Below, piece by piece: positions 7,501 to 16,639 of a stretch of 25,808 nt of DNA (its first letter is position 1; every line of letters begins with the position of its first letter). The translations under genes and the position numbers were made by a program. This DNA is from an uncultured Blautia sp. (lineage in GTDB: Bacteria > Bacillota > Clostridia > Lachnospirales > Lachnospiraceae), in the NCBI GenBank assembly GCA_900547615.1, contig URHH01000029.1:1-25808 (forward strand). Reading direction: 5' to 3'. Below the pieces are notes generated by a model that saw only the letters and a list, made by a program, of their open reading frames with translations, searched no databases and was not told the DNA's origin.

Positions 7501-9892
7501 GACCCTTGCTTTTATGAATGGTCATAATCTGTACAGAACCTTCCCCTGCGCCGGATAAATTGACTTCTCCGTAGTCTACCTGGAATTTCTGCAGCTTTTC
7601 AATGTAGCGCACAAAGTTAAAAAGCCCACGGTAGCTTGTCTTTTCATAATCCATCGCCTTTTCTATTAACATGGAAAGATTTGCTCGTCTCTGCTCTCCG
7701 TCCGGAAGGGCAGCCGCATAATTTCCATATCCTGTCTTCTCCAGAATATATACGATCAGCTGGTGAACCGGCGTATACTCCGCCATATCCCTGACGTTTC
7801 CAAGAAGCTCCAGAAAACCGGAAAGCTTCTCAAAAAGCGCAGCTTCTTCTTCATTTTCCATTCTTTCTTCACGAACCCACGCGCACACCGCATCAAAAAG
7901 CATTCCATCTTTATATTCCGCACGGAGAAGTCCCAGTTCCTGAGAAGTACAGCCCACAATCGGCGAATGCAGCACGCCTGCAAGTGGAATATCCTGGAGC
8001 GGATTATCACAGATGCGAAGATAATCCAGCATGGTAACCACCTCTGTCGCAGAAAAATATCCTGTTTTTGAAGCACTATAAGAAGGGATTCCCTGGGAGG
8101 AAAGCACCTCCCCAAAAGTCTCTGTCCAGCCTGTGGCAGTACGGAGAAGAATCACAATATCCCCGTATTCCAGCGGACGGTATTCTCCTGTTTCTTTATC
8201 AAGAACCCTTGCAGTCTCCTTCATTTCCTGAATTTTATGGGCAATGGCAAGAGCCTCCAGCTCCTGCTCGCTTTCAATCCCCTCCTCCGAAAGCTCTTCA
8301 CTGTCCTTTTCTATAAGAAGCACTTCTGTTTTAACAAATTCCGGATCCTGCCCTTCCGGGAAAACAGCGCCCGGATAAAGAGCCGCCGCCTCATCATACG
8401 CTACTCCTCCCAGATCTTCCCCCATAATCTGGCGGAAAATATAATTGACGCTTCCAAGAACCTCCCTTCGGCTTCTGAAATTTTTATGAAGGTCGATTCT
8501 CTGCTCTTTTCCTTCCTCCGTTGTGTATGTCTTATATTTTTCCATGAAAAGCTCCGGTCTTGCAAGACGGAAACGGTAAATGCTCTGTTTTACATCTCCC
8601 ACCATGAAAATATTTTTTCTCTGATTTACCCACCCGGAAACAAGGTTTGTGAGAAACTCCTGCACAAGATTGCTGTCCTGATACTCGTCCACGAGAACCT
8701 CGTCGTATTTTTCAGAAAGCTCCCTTGCCGCCTGGCTTGGCGTAAAGATCTCTCTCTCTTTTGTCACGAGGATCTGAAGGGCAAAATGCTCCATATCTGT
8801 AAAATCGATGATATTTTTTTCCCGCTTCTTTTCTCCAAAGTGCTCCATAAATTCCTCTGTAAGGCGGATCAGGATTTCCACAGGCTTTCTGCAGCAAAGG
8901 ATTGTCTCTGCTGCCTCTTTCAGACTCTCCGAAAAATACCGCTCGGAAAGGTCTTTTAAGATCCCCTTGCCTTCTTCCCGAAGCTTCTTTGCCTGTTCCT
9001 TTTTATATTCCTCCACCTCTTCCGCTTTTTTTGCAGAAAGGCGTGCAAATTTCAAGGAAGAAAGCGCCGATGCCATACCGTCAAAATCCTGCTTTTCACA
9101 GAGAGCATTCAGCTCATCTGTGAGAAGCATATCGCTCCTGAACGCCTCCTCATAAAGATACGGTCCGCCCGGCTCCTGACACACGGAAATCCCCTGTATA
9201 AAAAGCGATTCCGCCTGCGTAAGCTCCTGCTGGACACTCTCCCACAAAACTGCAAACCAGTCCTGTTTTTCCAGATCTTTGGCACCTTCTATTTCGTATG
9301 CCCTGATACAGTCACTGAGCCATTCCAGCGGATAAGGATTACTCATTGCCGTGTCATAAAGCTTTAACACCAGCTCTTTTAATCCCTCGTCTGTTTTTCC
9401 CGGCGCATAGCACTCCACAAAGTTCAGAAAATCTTCGTCATTTCTGCTGTAGAAATCCTCGAAAAGCTCTTTTAACACATCTTCCTTTAAAAGTTTTAAT
9501 TCCCCCTCTTCCGCTGTCCGGCACCCCGGGTCAAGCCCGATTAAATGAAAATAATTTCGTATGAGATACGAGCAGAAACCGTCAATGGTCGTAATCTGAG
9601 CTGTGTGGATCAGCGTCATCTGTCTCTGGAGATGTTCATTTTCCGGTTCCTCATAAAGCGCCTCCTCAAGGGCTCTTGAAATCCTCTCCTTCATCTCTCC
9701 TGCCGCCGCCCTTGTAAAAGTCATGATCAGCATTCTGTCAATGTCCACCGGATTTTTTTTATCGAGGATCTTACTTAAAATCCTCTGCACAAGAACTGCC
9801 GTTTTTCCGGAACCTGCCGCTGCGCTTACAAGAATGTTCCTGTCCCGCAGAGAAATTACCTGCTTCTGTTCTTCCGTCCATGAAACTGCCAT
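7427..9892 (-). CDS. addA: AddA N-terminal fragment: UvrD-like helicase domain without motif VI
   Basis: An 821-codon frame from the ATG at 9892. It holds the UvrD/superfamily 1 motifs in order: Walker A SAAAGSGKTAVLV (Lys30), motif II EVLVDEYQDSN, motif III VGDVKQSIYRFR, motif IV LHKNFRSRREV and motif V MTIHKSKGLEFPVVF. About 814 residues are authentic AddA; the last seven codons (RGTFDSS) come from the wrong frame. If made, the product would lack motif VI, which couples ATP hydrolysis to movement, and the whole nuclease domain, so it should not be an active helicase. GGAGG for translation lies within the 3' end of addB. Confidence 0.85.
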   Translation of the reverse strand: MAVSWTEEQKQVISLRDRNILVSAAAGSGKTAVLVQRILSKILDKKNPVDIDRMLIMTFTRAAAGEMKERISRALEEALYEEPENEHLQRQMTLIHTAQITTIDGFCSYLIRNYFHLIGLDPGCRTAEEGELKLLKEDVLKELFEDFYSRNDEDFLNFVECYAPGKTDEGLKELVLKLYDTAMSNPYPLEWLSDCIRAYEIEGAKDLEKQDWFAVLWESVQQELTQAESLFIQGISVCQEPGGPYLYEEAFRSDMLLTDELNALCEKQDFDGMASALSSLKFARLSAKKAEEVEEYKKEQAKKLREEGKGILKDLSERYFSESLKEAAETILCCRKPVEILIRLTEEFMEHFGEKKREKNIIDFTDMEHFALQILVTKEREIFTPSQAARELSEKYDEVLVDEYQDSNLVQEFLTNLVSGWVNQRKNIFMVGDVKQSIYRFRLARPELFMEKYKTYTTEEGKEQRIDLHKNFRSRREVLGSVNYIFRQIMGEDLGGVAYDEAAALYPGAVFPEGQDPEFVKTEVLLIEKDSEELSEEGIESEQELEALAIAHKIQEMKETARVLDKETGEYRPLEYGDIVILLRTATGWTETFGEVLSSQGIPSYSASKTGYFSATEVVTMLDYLRICDNPLQDIPLAGVLHSPIVGCTSQELGLLRAEYKDGMLFDAVCAWVREERMENEEEAALFEKLSGFLELLGNVRDMAEYTPVHQLIVYILEKTGYGNYAAALPDGEQRRANLSMLIEKAMDYEKTSYRGLFNFVRYIEKLQKFQVDYGEVNLSGAGEGSVQIMTIHKSKGLEFPVVFAAGMGKQFNKRGTFDSS

Positions 9893-12800
9893 TTACTCTT
9901 CCTCCTCAAATATCTGCCACAGCTCTTTATCGTCAAACACCTTTAAATTCCGGTACTCATACCCCGGCATCTTCCTGTCAAAGCCGCATACGGAAATGTA
10001 GGGACAATACGTACAGGCGCTTTTCTTTCCCATTTTATAAGGATTCACTTCCACGTCTCCCTCCATAATGCAGCTTCTGATCTTCTCGATCTTCCGTTTT
10101 ACAAACCTTCCGAGAACGTCAAACTGCTCTCTTGTTGCCACAGAAGAATTTTTCCGGAAGCTTCCGTCTTTATTAAACGCCACCGGAAGAGACACAAGGC
10201 TTCTGTCCATTTTTTCTATCATTTCCCTGTCAGCCCGTACAAGTCCGTTCATTTTCAGTTCCTTTAAAATCCGGCTGCTTACTTCTTCCACATCTGCATC
10301 TATTTTTTCTTTTATCATGGGGTCTTTCACATTGTAATAAAATACGCCTGCAGGCAGGACTTCCTTTCCCGGATACTTTTTCTTTTCTACCGAAAGCACA
10401 CCATCCAGATAAATCATGAGCTGAAGCTGCAGTCCGTAATATAAATACACAAGGTCAAAGGTGGTGTTTCCCGTCTTGTAATCGATTACCTTTACATATA
10501 CCTGATTTTCTTCTTCCATCACATCTACACGGTCGATGCGTCCTCCCCCGAAGGAAACCTCAAATCCCTCCGGCTTAAATTCTCCGTTTTGAAGCTGCTG
10601 CTGCAGTCCCCACACCGTGCGTCTTAAAATCCTTCTTGTGCGCTCGATCATCGCCTCGTTTCTCGCGCTGCTCTTTAAAATGGTATTTCCGTAGTCTGCG
10701 GCAAGCTCGTCCAGACATTGATCGACGATCTCGTTTCGCACCTCTTCCGTCAAATCCGCCCACTCAAGACCTCTGTTTCGCACCTCTCCCGCAAAATTTT
10801 CCAGGGCAATGTGCATGATATTTCCCATATCCATTGCGCGAAATTCATATTCTGCCCGCTCTGTCAGACGAAGCCCGTACTGGAGAAAATGGGCAAACGC
10901 ACAGGCTGCAAACCGTTCCAGCCTTGTGGCGCTATACGGAGATACTTCTCCATATAAAACGTTTGCCACGCTTCTGCTGATCTCATCTGCCGGTTTTCTC
11001 GTAAAGGCGGCTTCCACCAGTTTTTTCACAACAGGCGCATACACAGGACTTTTCAGATACCAGCTGTAAAGCTCTTTAAATACCGCGTCTCCGCCTCCCC
11101 GGGAGGCTTCCTGCAGTCCCCTGATAAAATAAGAAAGCCCGGCTCCCGGAAGCTCTAACGCAGAAAGAGGATTTCCGGAATGCTCCGCCTGTTCCACCTC
11201 TGTCTCCGGAAACAGTTTTTGAATGCTGCCAATTAAATAAGCAGGGCTTACCGCCTCTCCGCTGTTATTGGAAAGGCTGTAGGAAAGACAGAGATATTTT
11301 TCCGGCTTCGTAAGATTCAGATAAAGATAATATCTCTGAATGCTCATCTGCTCCTTTGGTCCCGGAGCAAGCTCCACACCTTGCTCTTCTATAAATTCCC
11401 TGTCAAGCTCTGTGAGAATCCCGCCGGATTCTGTATTTTTCGGAATATTTCCCTCATTTACACCAACAAAAAATAAAGCCTTCATGCCCTTTAAACGGGT
11501 TCGTTCCATATCTCCCACCACAATCTGATCCTGGGAAGGAGGTATCAATGCCACTTTCGCCTCAGAAAGACCTGTTTCCAGAAGCTGGCTGTATTCCTGA
11601 CGGCTTACTTCCTCCTCCCCGAGAATGGACACCATAGAATCAAGAAGCTCCATCACAATTCCGTAAATCTGGCTGTATTCCTTTTCCATTGCCGCATTTC
11701 CCTGCGCCTTAAAAGCCTTTTCTCTTTCTTTCAGCTTATAAAAGCTTCTGTTCTTCACAATAAAATCATACACAATGCGGCAATACTGCTCTACTGTCCG
11801 TTTTCCTCCCAAAAAGCCTTCTGCAAGAGGGCTTACTTCCTCCACAAAGCGCTCTCTGATTTCATTGAGGTGCTGAATGCTGTCCGGCTCCATTCCCCGG
11901 TAAATCCGCACCCAGCGTTCCTTCCACTTTCCAAAGCCCCGTATCCCAAGAGCCAGCACATAGTTTTCCAGAAGATCCGTCTCTTCCCTTGTAATATCCG
12001 ACATTCCGCAGCGGAGATACCGGAATACGCTCTCATAGGAAAAGCCCTTCACAGCCATCTCAATGGAAGCCCGGATATACTCCACAAAAGGATTCATAAG
12101 AACGGTATGCTTTTCATCAAGGAAATACGGGATTCCCGCCTCATCTAATACCTGCTTTGCAAGGGTTCCGTACTCCTCAAGATTTCCGGTAATAATGGCA
12201 ATATCCCCGTAATGAAGCCCCTCTGTACGGACAAGGCGCTCTGCCCTCTGTACTGCCTCCTCCATTTCTTTTTTTGGATTTTCTCCGCAGAATATGGAAA
12301 TCGCATTCTGTTTTCCCTCATAAGAAGCCTTTCTGTAACGGAATATATGCTCCTCCAGAAACTGAAGCGCAGGAGCCTTTGAAAATCTGGAATTTTTTCC
12401 ATGATAAAGAAGCACAGGCTCTTCTATGTCTTTTGCAAGACCGGAGATGCTCTGCACCATTTTTCTTCCCATATAAAAAAGCTGATGGGATTTTCCTTTT
12501 ATATACGGATTTTCCCTTGCGTCCATTGTGACCGTCACATACACGCGGCTGCAGATTCGTAAAAGTTCTTCAATGACCCGGTTCTGAATGGGGGTAAATC
12601 CGGTAAAACCGTCAAACACCATCACGCTTCCACGAAGCTTTTCTGAAAAAGGCAGCATACGTAGAAGTACGTCCATCACTTCCTCCCCTGTCATATAATG
12701 CCCTTCCAGATATGACCGGAATCCCTGATACAGGGTGTGTACGTCGCGAAGCTTCATGGTAAGGAGTTCTCTGTCCCCGGCTTTTTCCACCATCTGGGAG

Positions 12801-13216
12801 AGCTCTTCCTCCCCGATCCCATACTGCATAAATTCTGAGAGAAGAGACTTTACCTCATCAAGATAACCCGGCTTTTTCATCTGACTGCCAAGATAGGGAA
12901 GATCTTTCTGATGCTTCTGCACCATTTTCTGAAGAACCATCGTCTTTCCCGTATCGTCCAGAATCACTTTTTCGTCTCCTCCTGTCTCCTCAAAAACACG
13001 ATAAGCGAGACGCTCAAAGCTTAATACATCTATATTTAAAATCCCTTTGGAAGGGCTCATTTCCACAAGTGTTTTCTGTGTCTGCATGGTAAACTGCTCC
13101 GGCACGATCACATAATAAAAGCCCTCCGGGTGTTCTCCTGCCTCCCGGATCACCTGCTCATATATGTAATGGGATTTCCCTGTTCCGGAGCTTCCTGTAA
13201 TAAACTGAAGCGACAT
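9893..13216 (-). CDS. addB: AddB, helicase-like nuclease subunit of AddAB
   Basis: A 1107-residue AddB, normal length. It begins MSLQFITGSSGTGKSHYIYE with a Walker A at residues 8-15. A RecB-type nuclease lies near the C-terminus with RIDRVDVM and VKVIDYKTGN (Asp, Asp-x-Lys). The iron-sulfur cluster ligands characteristic of AddB are visible: an early Cys in RFAACAFAHFLQ and the late set C1068-x2-C1071-x5-C1077. In Bacillus AddAB, AddB cuts one strand and recognises Chi, while AddA drives translocation. The start at 13216 is chosen for AAGGAGG 7 nt upstream and because homologues begin here; an in-frame extension of 46 residues to 13354 is hydrophobic and unlike the family. It is first in the addBA operon and appears intact although its partner addA is broken. 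Confidence 0.95.
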   Translation of the reverse strand: MSLQFITGSSGTGKSHYIYEQVIREAGEHPEGFYYVIVPEQFTMQTQKTLVEMSPSKGILNIDVLSFERLAYRVFEETGGDEKVILDDTGKTMVLQKMVQKHQKDLPYLGSQMKKPGYLDEVKSLLSEFMQYGIGEEELSQMVEKAGDRELLTMKLRDVHTLYQGFRSYLEGHYMTGEEVMDVLLRMLPFSEKLRGSVMVFDGFTGFTPIQNRVIEELLRICSRVYVTVTMDARENPYIKGKSHQLFYMGRKMVQSISGLAKDIEEPVLLYHGKNSRFSKAPALQFLEEHIFRYRKASYEGKQNAISIFCGENPKKEMEEAVQRAERLVRTEGLHYGDIAIITGNLEEYGTLAKQVLDEAGIPYFLDEKHTVLMNPFVEYIRASIEMAVKGFSYESVFRYLRCGMSDITREETDLLENYVLALGIRGFGKWKERWVRIYRGMEPDSIQHLNEIRERFVEEVSPLAEGFLGGKRTVEQYCRIVYDFIVKNRSFYKLKEREKAFKAQGNAAMEKEYSQIYGIVMELLDSMVSILGEEEVSRQEYSQLLETGLSEAKVALIPPSQDQIVVGDMERTRLKGMKALFFVGVNEGNIPKNTESGGILTELDREFIEEQGVELAPGPKEQMSIQRYYLYLNLTKPEKYLCLSYSLSNNSGEAVSPAYLIGSIQKLFPETEVEQAEHSGNPLSALELPGAGLSYFIRGLQEASRGGGDAVFKELYSWYLKSPVYAPVVKKLVEAAFTRKPADEISRSVANVLYGEVSPYSATRLERFAACAFAHFLQYGLRLTERAEYEFRAMDMGNIMHIALENFAGEVRNRGLEWADLTEEVRNEIVDQCLDELAADYGNTILKSSARNEAMIERTRRILRRTVWGLQQQLQNGEFKPEGFEVSFGGGRIDRVDVMEEENQVYVKVIDYKTGNTTFDLVYLYYGLQLQLMIYLDGVLSVEKKKYPGKEVLPAGVFYYNVKDPMIKEKIDADVEEVSSRILKELKMNGLVRADREMIEKMDRSLVSLPVAFNKDGSFRKNSSVATREQFDVLGRFVKRKIEKIRSCIMEGDVEVNPYKMGKKSACTYCPYISVCGFDRKMPGYEYRNLKVFDDKELWQIFEEEE

Positions 13217-13246
13217 ATCCTGTCCTCCTTTGCCTGATTTAAAATT

Positions 13247-13275
13247 ATTGTACCTTATCTCAAACGCAAAAACAA
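13247..13275 (-). promoter_or_regulatory. Promoter of addBA
   Basis: Minus-strand TTGTTT (13270-13275), 17-nt spacer, TACAAT (13247-13252), 30 nt upstream of the addB ATG. The divergent gene at 13358 must have its promoter in the same 141-nt gap, but no clear plus-strand -35/-10 pair was found. Confidence 0.6.
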
Positions 13276-13357
13276 CCAGGCATATTTTCCCTCTCTTCCG
13301 AATAAAATAATGTAGGTGCCAGAAGAAATATAGCAAATAAACCAGGAGGCGCATACC

Positions 13358-13795
13358 ATGAGTTCCAAAACGAAAATCGTTGTCCTACATATGAAAGAAG
13401 TCATTTACACCGCAGTTTTTATTGCCCTTGCCCTGATTCTGGGGATTGTGGTATTTTTTATGTTTGGTCCTGGAAAGGGAAAGCTTTCCTCCTCCGGCGC
13501 TGTCCACAAATATAAGCCCGGCGTTTACACCTCCTCCATCGAGTTAAACAGCAACACCTTTGATGTTGAGGTCACAGTTGACGCGGACAGCATCCAGTCC
13601 ATTCATCTTGTCAATTTAAGCGAAAGCACTGCCGCCATGTTTCCTCTCATGGAGCCAGCCCTGGAATCTCTTGCAAGCCAGATTTACACAAAGCAGTCTC
13701 TTGAAAATATCCAGTATGCAGAAGATCAGAAATATACCTCCATGATGCTTCTTGATTCCATTTCGGACGCTTTGAAAAAGGCGGAGAACCCCTGA
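13358..13795 (+). CDS. Small membrane-anchored protein with FMN_bind-like domain
   Basis: A 145-residue protein. A short N-terminal segment is followed by one membrane helix (about 16-36, VIYTAVFIALALILGIVVFF) and an outside domain of about 95 residues. That domain starts YKPGVYTSS, continues with FDVEVTVDADSIQSIHLVNLSES and ends in DQKYTSMMLLDSISDALKKA. The order matches the FMN_bind fold (YxxGxYxG, VxVxVxDGxIxxIxVxxHxET, SGATxTSxAxxxAVxxAL). The SGAT signature whose Thr carries FMN in flavinylated proteins is replaced by DQKY, so covalent flavin is unlikely. The start at 13358 has AGGAGG 8 nt upstream. Its stop codon lies in the loop of a terminator hairpin, convergent with nadE. Its role is unknown. 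The fold assignment is by pattern reading and is moderately sure; the membrane anchor is clear. Confidence 0.7.
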   Translation: MSSKTKIVVLHMKEVIYTAVFIALALILGIVVFFMFGPGKGKLSSSGAVHKYKPGVYTSSIELNSNTFDVEVTVDADSIQSIHLVNLSESTAAMFPLMEPALESLASQIYTKQSLENIQYAEDQKYTSMMLLDSISDALKKAENP

Positions 13796-13810
13796 TGTTC
13801 TCCGCCTTTT
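13776..13810. terminator. Bidirectional terminator between convergent genes
   Basis: Perfect inverted repeat AAAAGGCGGAGAAC (13776-13789) and GTTCTCCGCCTTTT (13797-13810) with a 7-nt loop CCCTGAT. The TGA stop of the plus-strand gene (13793-13795) lies in the loop, so its last codons form the left arm. T-rich tails follow on both strands, serving this gene and nadE, which ends at 13827. Confidence 0.92.
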
Positions 13811-13826
13811 CCATGTCTTTATTTCT

Positions 13827-15740
13827 TTATAATTCTTCCAGCTGTCCAAACCACACAGCCGCGCTTGCATCGCTTGGCATACGAAGATCTCCTCTCGGGG
13901 AAAGCGCCACGCTTCCCACCTTCGGTCCGTCCGGAACGCAGGAGCGCTTAAACTGCTGGGCAAAAAATCGTCTGTAAAATATTTTCAGCCATTTAAGAAT
14001 CGTCTCTTTGTCGTAAACGCCCTCAAATGTCTTACATGCAATATCATAAATTTTCTTCGGCTCAAAGCCTGCACGAAGCATATAGTAAATATAAAAATCA
14101 TGAAGCTCATATGGTCCTACAAGATCTTCCGTCTTCTGTGCGATTTCCCCGTCTTTTGGCGGGAGAAGTTCCGGGCTTACCGGTGTGTCCAGAATATCAA
14201 AAAGAACCTCTGAAAGCCCTTTATCTTCGGCATTTTCCGCATAATACTGCACAAGATGGCGCACAAGCGTCTTCGGCACAGAAGCGTTCACTCCGTACAT
14301 GGACATATGGTCGCCATTATACGTTGCCCAGCCAAGAGCCAGCTCTGATAAATCTCCCGTTCCCACAAGAATGGCGCCTTCCTGGTTTGCCATATCCATA
14401 AGGACCTGTGTTCTCTCCCTTGCCTGGCTGTTTTCATATGTGACGTCATGAACCGAAGGATCGTGCCCTATATCACGGAAATGCTGAGAAACGGCTTCTT
14501 TAATATTTACCTCACTTAAAGAAGCGCCCATACGGCTGCTTAATTCACAGGCATTTGTGTACGTTCTGTCTGTTGTTCCAAAGCAGGGCATGGTCACACA
14601 GTGAATGTTGCTTCTTGAGATTCCCATAAGATCAAATGTCCTTCCGATCACAAGAAGAGCAAGTGTGGAATCCAGCCCTCCGGATAATCCCACCATTGCC
14701 TTTTCGCTGTGCACATGCTCCATACGTTTTTTCAGCCCCATTGCCTGAATATTTAAAATAGATTCGCAGCAGCGCGCTCTCTCTTCTTTATCTTCCGGCA
14801 CAAAAGGACTTGGGGAAAATCTTCTTGTAAGAGAGGTCTTCTCCATTTCCGCCTCAAAAGGAATCCGCACATGACTGCCTTCTTCTGCTGCCGGATAAGT
14901 AGAGAGCCTTCTTCTGTCGTCTGAGAGACGCTGTACGTCAATTTCCCCGTAGATCACATTATTTTTGAAACGTTTTCCTTCTGCAAGAATGGTTCCGTTT
15001 TCCGCAATGAGATTCTGACCTCCGAAAACAAGATCCTGGGAAGATTCTCCCTCTCCTGCTGTTGCATAAATATAGCCGCAGACAAGGCGGGCAGACTGTC
15101 CGTTTACAATGGTTCTTCTGTAAGCGTCCTTTCCCACCATCTCATCACTTGCGGAAAGATTTACGATAATATGCGCTCCTGCCAGAGCATGGGAAATACT
15201 TGGCGGCATGGGAACCCAGAGATCCTCGCAGATTTCTGCTGCCACTGTAAATTCCGGCATATTTTCACATACAAAAATCAGGTCTGTGCCAAAAGGTACT
15301 TCCTCTCCGTTTACTTCCATATAATCCAGCGCGCCCTCTTCTGCCGGAGTAAAATGACGCAGCTCATAAAATTCATTATAATTCGGAAGATTTGTTTTGG
15401 GCACGATTCCAAGAATTTTTCCCCTGTTTAAAACTGCTGCCGCATTATAAAGCTTTCCGTTTTTCCGAACAGGAAGTCCCAGAAAAATAAGTCCGTCTGT
15501 ATCTTTTGTTTCTTCTGCAAGAAATAAAAGGGTATTCCACGCAGAAGCAAGAAGTGTGCGCTGCCAGAAAAGATCATGACAGGTATAGCCGGTAATACAA
15601 AGCTCCGGAAATACCATAACCTTTGCATGTTCTTTTTCCATTTCCCGGATAATCCCGAGGATTTCTCTTCCGTTTGCCTCACAGTCTGCCACCGTTACCT
15701 TCGGTGTTCCGGCAGCGACCTTTATAAACCCCAGTTCCAT
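13827..15740 (-). CDS. nadE: Glutamine-dependent NAD+ synthase
   Basis: A 637-residue two-domain NadE that converts nicotinate adenine dinucleotide to NAD+ using ATP and ammonia released from glutamine. The N-terminal nitrilase-type glutaminase carries the Glu46 (FPELCITGY), Lys115 (VPKTNLPN), Cys171 (AAEICEDLW) triad. The C-terminal synthetase has the ATP-PPi loop SGGLDS (353-358) and later STxP-like and GTGDLSELALGW elements typical of the family. The length fits the long glutamine-dependent form, not the short ammonia-dependent form. AGGAGG lies 6 nt before the ATG at 15740. It is the last gene of an operon with a SAM methyltransferase and hslO, 9 nt after hslO, and ends at a bidirectional terminator. 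Confidence 0.96.
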   Translation of the reverse strand: MELGFIKVAAGTPKVTVADCEANGREILGIIREMEKEHAKVMVFPELCITGYTCHDLFWQRTLLASAWNTLLFLAEETKDTDGLIFLGLPVRKNGKLYNAAAVLNRGKILGIVPKTNLPNYNEFYELRHFTPAEEGALDYMEVNGEEVPFGTDLIFVCENMPEFTVAAEICEDLWVPMPPSISHALAGAHIIVNLSASDEMVGKDAYRRTIVNGQSARLVCGYIYATAGEGESSQDLVFGGQNLIAENGTILAEGKRFKNNVIYGEIDVQRLSDDRRRLSTYPAAEEGSHVRIPFEAEMEKTSLTRRFSPSPFVPEDKEERARCCESILNIQAMGLKKRMEHVHSEKAMVGLSGGLDSTLALLVIGRTFDLMGISRSNIHCVTMPCFGTTDRTYTNACELSSRMGASLSEVNIKEAVSQHFRDIGHDPSVHDVTYENSQARERTQVLMDMANQEGAILVGTGDLSELALGWATYNGDHMSMYGVNASVPKTLVRHLVQYYAENAEDKGLSEVLFDILDTPVSPELLPPKDGEIAQKTEDLVGPYELHDFYIYYMLRAGFEPKKIYDIACKTFEGVYDKETILKWLKIFYRRFFAQQFKRSCVPDGPKVGSVALSPRGDLRMPSDASAAVWFGQLEEL

Positions 15741-15749
15741 AAGCTCCTC

Positions 15750-16634
15750 CTATCTGGCTTTACATCTTCTCAGGATTTCTTTTAATTCCTCCACAGAGAA
15801 CACGTAATTTGTATTGCAGAAATGGCAGTTCATCTCCACTTCTTTTCCCTCCTGGATCAGCTCGTTTAATTCTTTTCTTCCGATGCTGATCAGGGCTTTT
15901 TCCACACGTTCCTTGCTGCAGTTGCAGTAGAATTTTGTATCCATGCGGTCGTTGATTTCTATATCAAACCCTTCGAGAACTTTTTCGAGAAGACTTTCCG
16001 GTGTATGTCCCTCCTCAAGAAGATTTGTAACAGAATTGATCTTCTGCACGTTTTCTTCCAGCTTTGCAATCACAGATTCCTCTGCAAAAGGCATAAGCTG
16101 TACAATAAATCCTCCTGCCTGGCGCACAGTATTGTCTTTATTCATAAGAACGCCAAGTCCTACTGCTGACGGAACCTGCTCGCTTGTTGCAAAATAGTAA
16201 GTAAGGTCATCTGCAATCTCACTTGTCTGGAGAGCAACCTGTCCCATATATGGCTCTTTCAGTCCCATATCCTTAATAATATTCATAAAACCGACGCCCA
16301 CAGCTCCCGCTACGTCAAGTTTTCCCTTACTGTTTGCAGGAATACACACATTTGGATTTCCCACATATCCTTTTACGTTTCCTTTGGAATCTGCTGTTAC
16401 CGTAATGCCCTGAAGGGGACCGCCTGCATGGATCTGGAGCGTCAGAATGTCCTTATCTCCCTTCATCATCGTTCCCATCATGGCGCCGCCTGTCAAAAGA
16501 CGTCCCAGAGCCGCCGTTGCCACAGGGCTTGTATTATGTGCTTTTCTCGCTGTCTCCACCACATCGGTTGTCACTGCTGCAAATGCACGGATCTGGCTGT
16601 TTGCAGCAGTTGCTCTTATAATATAATCACTCAT
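15750..16634 (-). CDS. hslO: Hsp33 redox-regulated chaperone
   Basis: A 294-residue Hsp33. This cytoplasmic holdase stays inactive while four cysteines bind zinc and unfolds into an active chaperone on oxidation. The C-terminal switch is complete: C237-N-C239, 30 residues, then C270-H-F-C273. The N-terminal domain (YIIRATAANSQIRAFAAVTT, then LGRLLTGGAMMGTMMKGD) is typical. The start ATG at 16634 is chosen because GGAG ends 8 nt upstream; an in-frame GTG at 16643 overlaps that site and is unlikely. It lies 5 nt after the stop of the methyltransferase gene and 9 nt before nadE, so one transcript is expected. Pairing with NAD synthesis may be a redox theme or coincidence. Confidence 0.96.
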   Translation of the reverse strand: MSDYIIRATAANSQIRAFAAVTTDVVETARKAHNTSPVATAALGRLLTGGAMMGTMMKGDKDILTLQIHAGGPLQGITVTADSKGNVKGYVGNPNVCIPANSKGKLDVAGAVGVGFMNIIKDMGLKEPYMGQVALQTSEIADDLTYYFATSEQVPSAVGLGVLMNKDNTVRQAGGFIVQLMPFAEESVIAKLEENVQKINSVTNLLEEGHTPESLLEKVLEGFDIEINDRMDTKFYCNCSKERVEKALISIGRKELNELIQEGKEVEMNCHFCNTNYVFSVEELKEILRRCKAR

Positions 16635-16639
16635 ATCTT

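Larger units (their letters stand above)
6208..9892 (-). pseudogene. addA: addA, helicase-nuclease subunit of AddAB, frameshifted
   Basis: AddA is the helicase-nuclease subunit of the RecBCD-like AddAB complex, which resects double-strand breaks for RecA. Here the reading frame changes at about 7450. The first frame runs through motif V, then reads FNKRGTFDSS and stops at 7427. The second frame resumes with AGLLIHHELGIG. AddA relatives usually have about eight residues between FN and LIH; here 13 nt remain. Restoring 11 nt gives room for FN-K-Q-D-T-R-A-G-L-LIH and rejoins the frames, for a protein of about 1231 residues, the normal size. A single deletion of 11 nt therefore explains both the frame change and the missing residues (inference). 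Everything else in the gene looks intact, so the lesion is probably recent or an assembly error. The start ATG follows the addB stop directly (TAAATG). Confidence 0.85.

Noticed and set aside
8237..8959. 240-codon plus-strand frame opposite addA
   Set aside because: It lies antisense to conserved helicase motifs and its translation is Cys/Phe/Lys-rich noise without family resemblance.
13217..13354. Longer AddB start at 13354
   Set aside because: The extension is hydrophobic and unlike AddB, overlaps the promoter, and the ATG at 13216 has a strong ribosome binding site and the family N-terminus.
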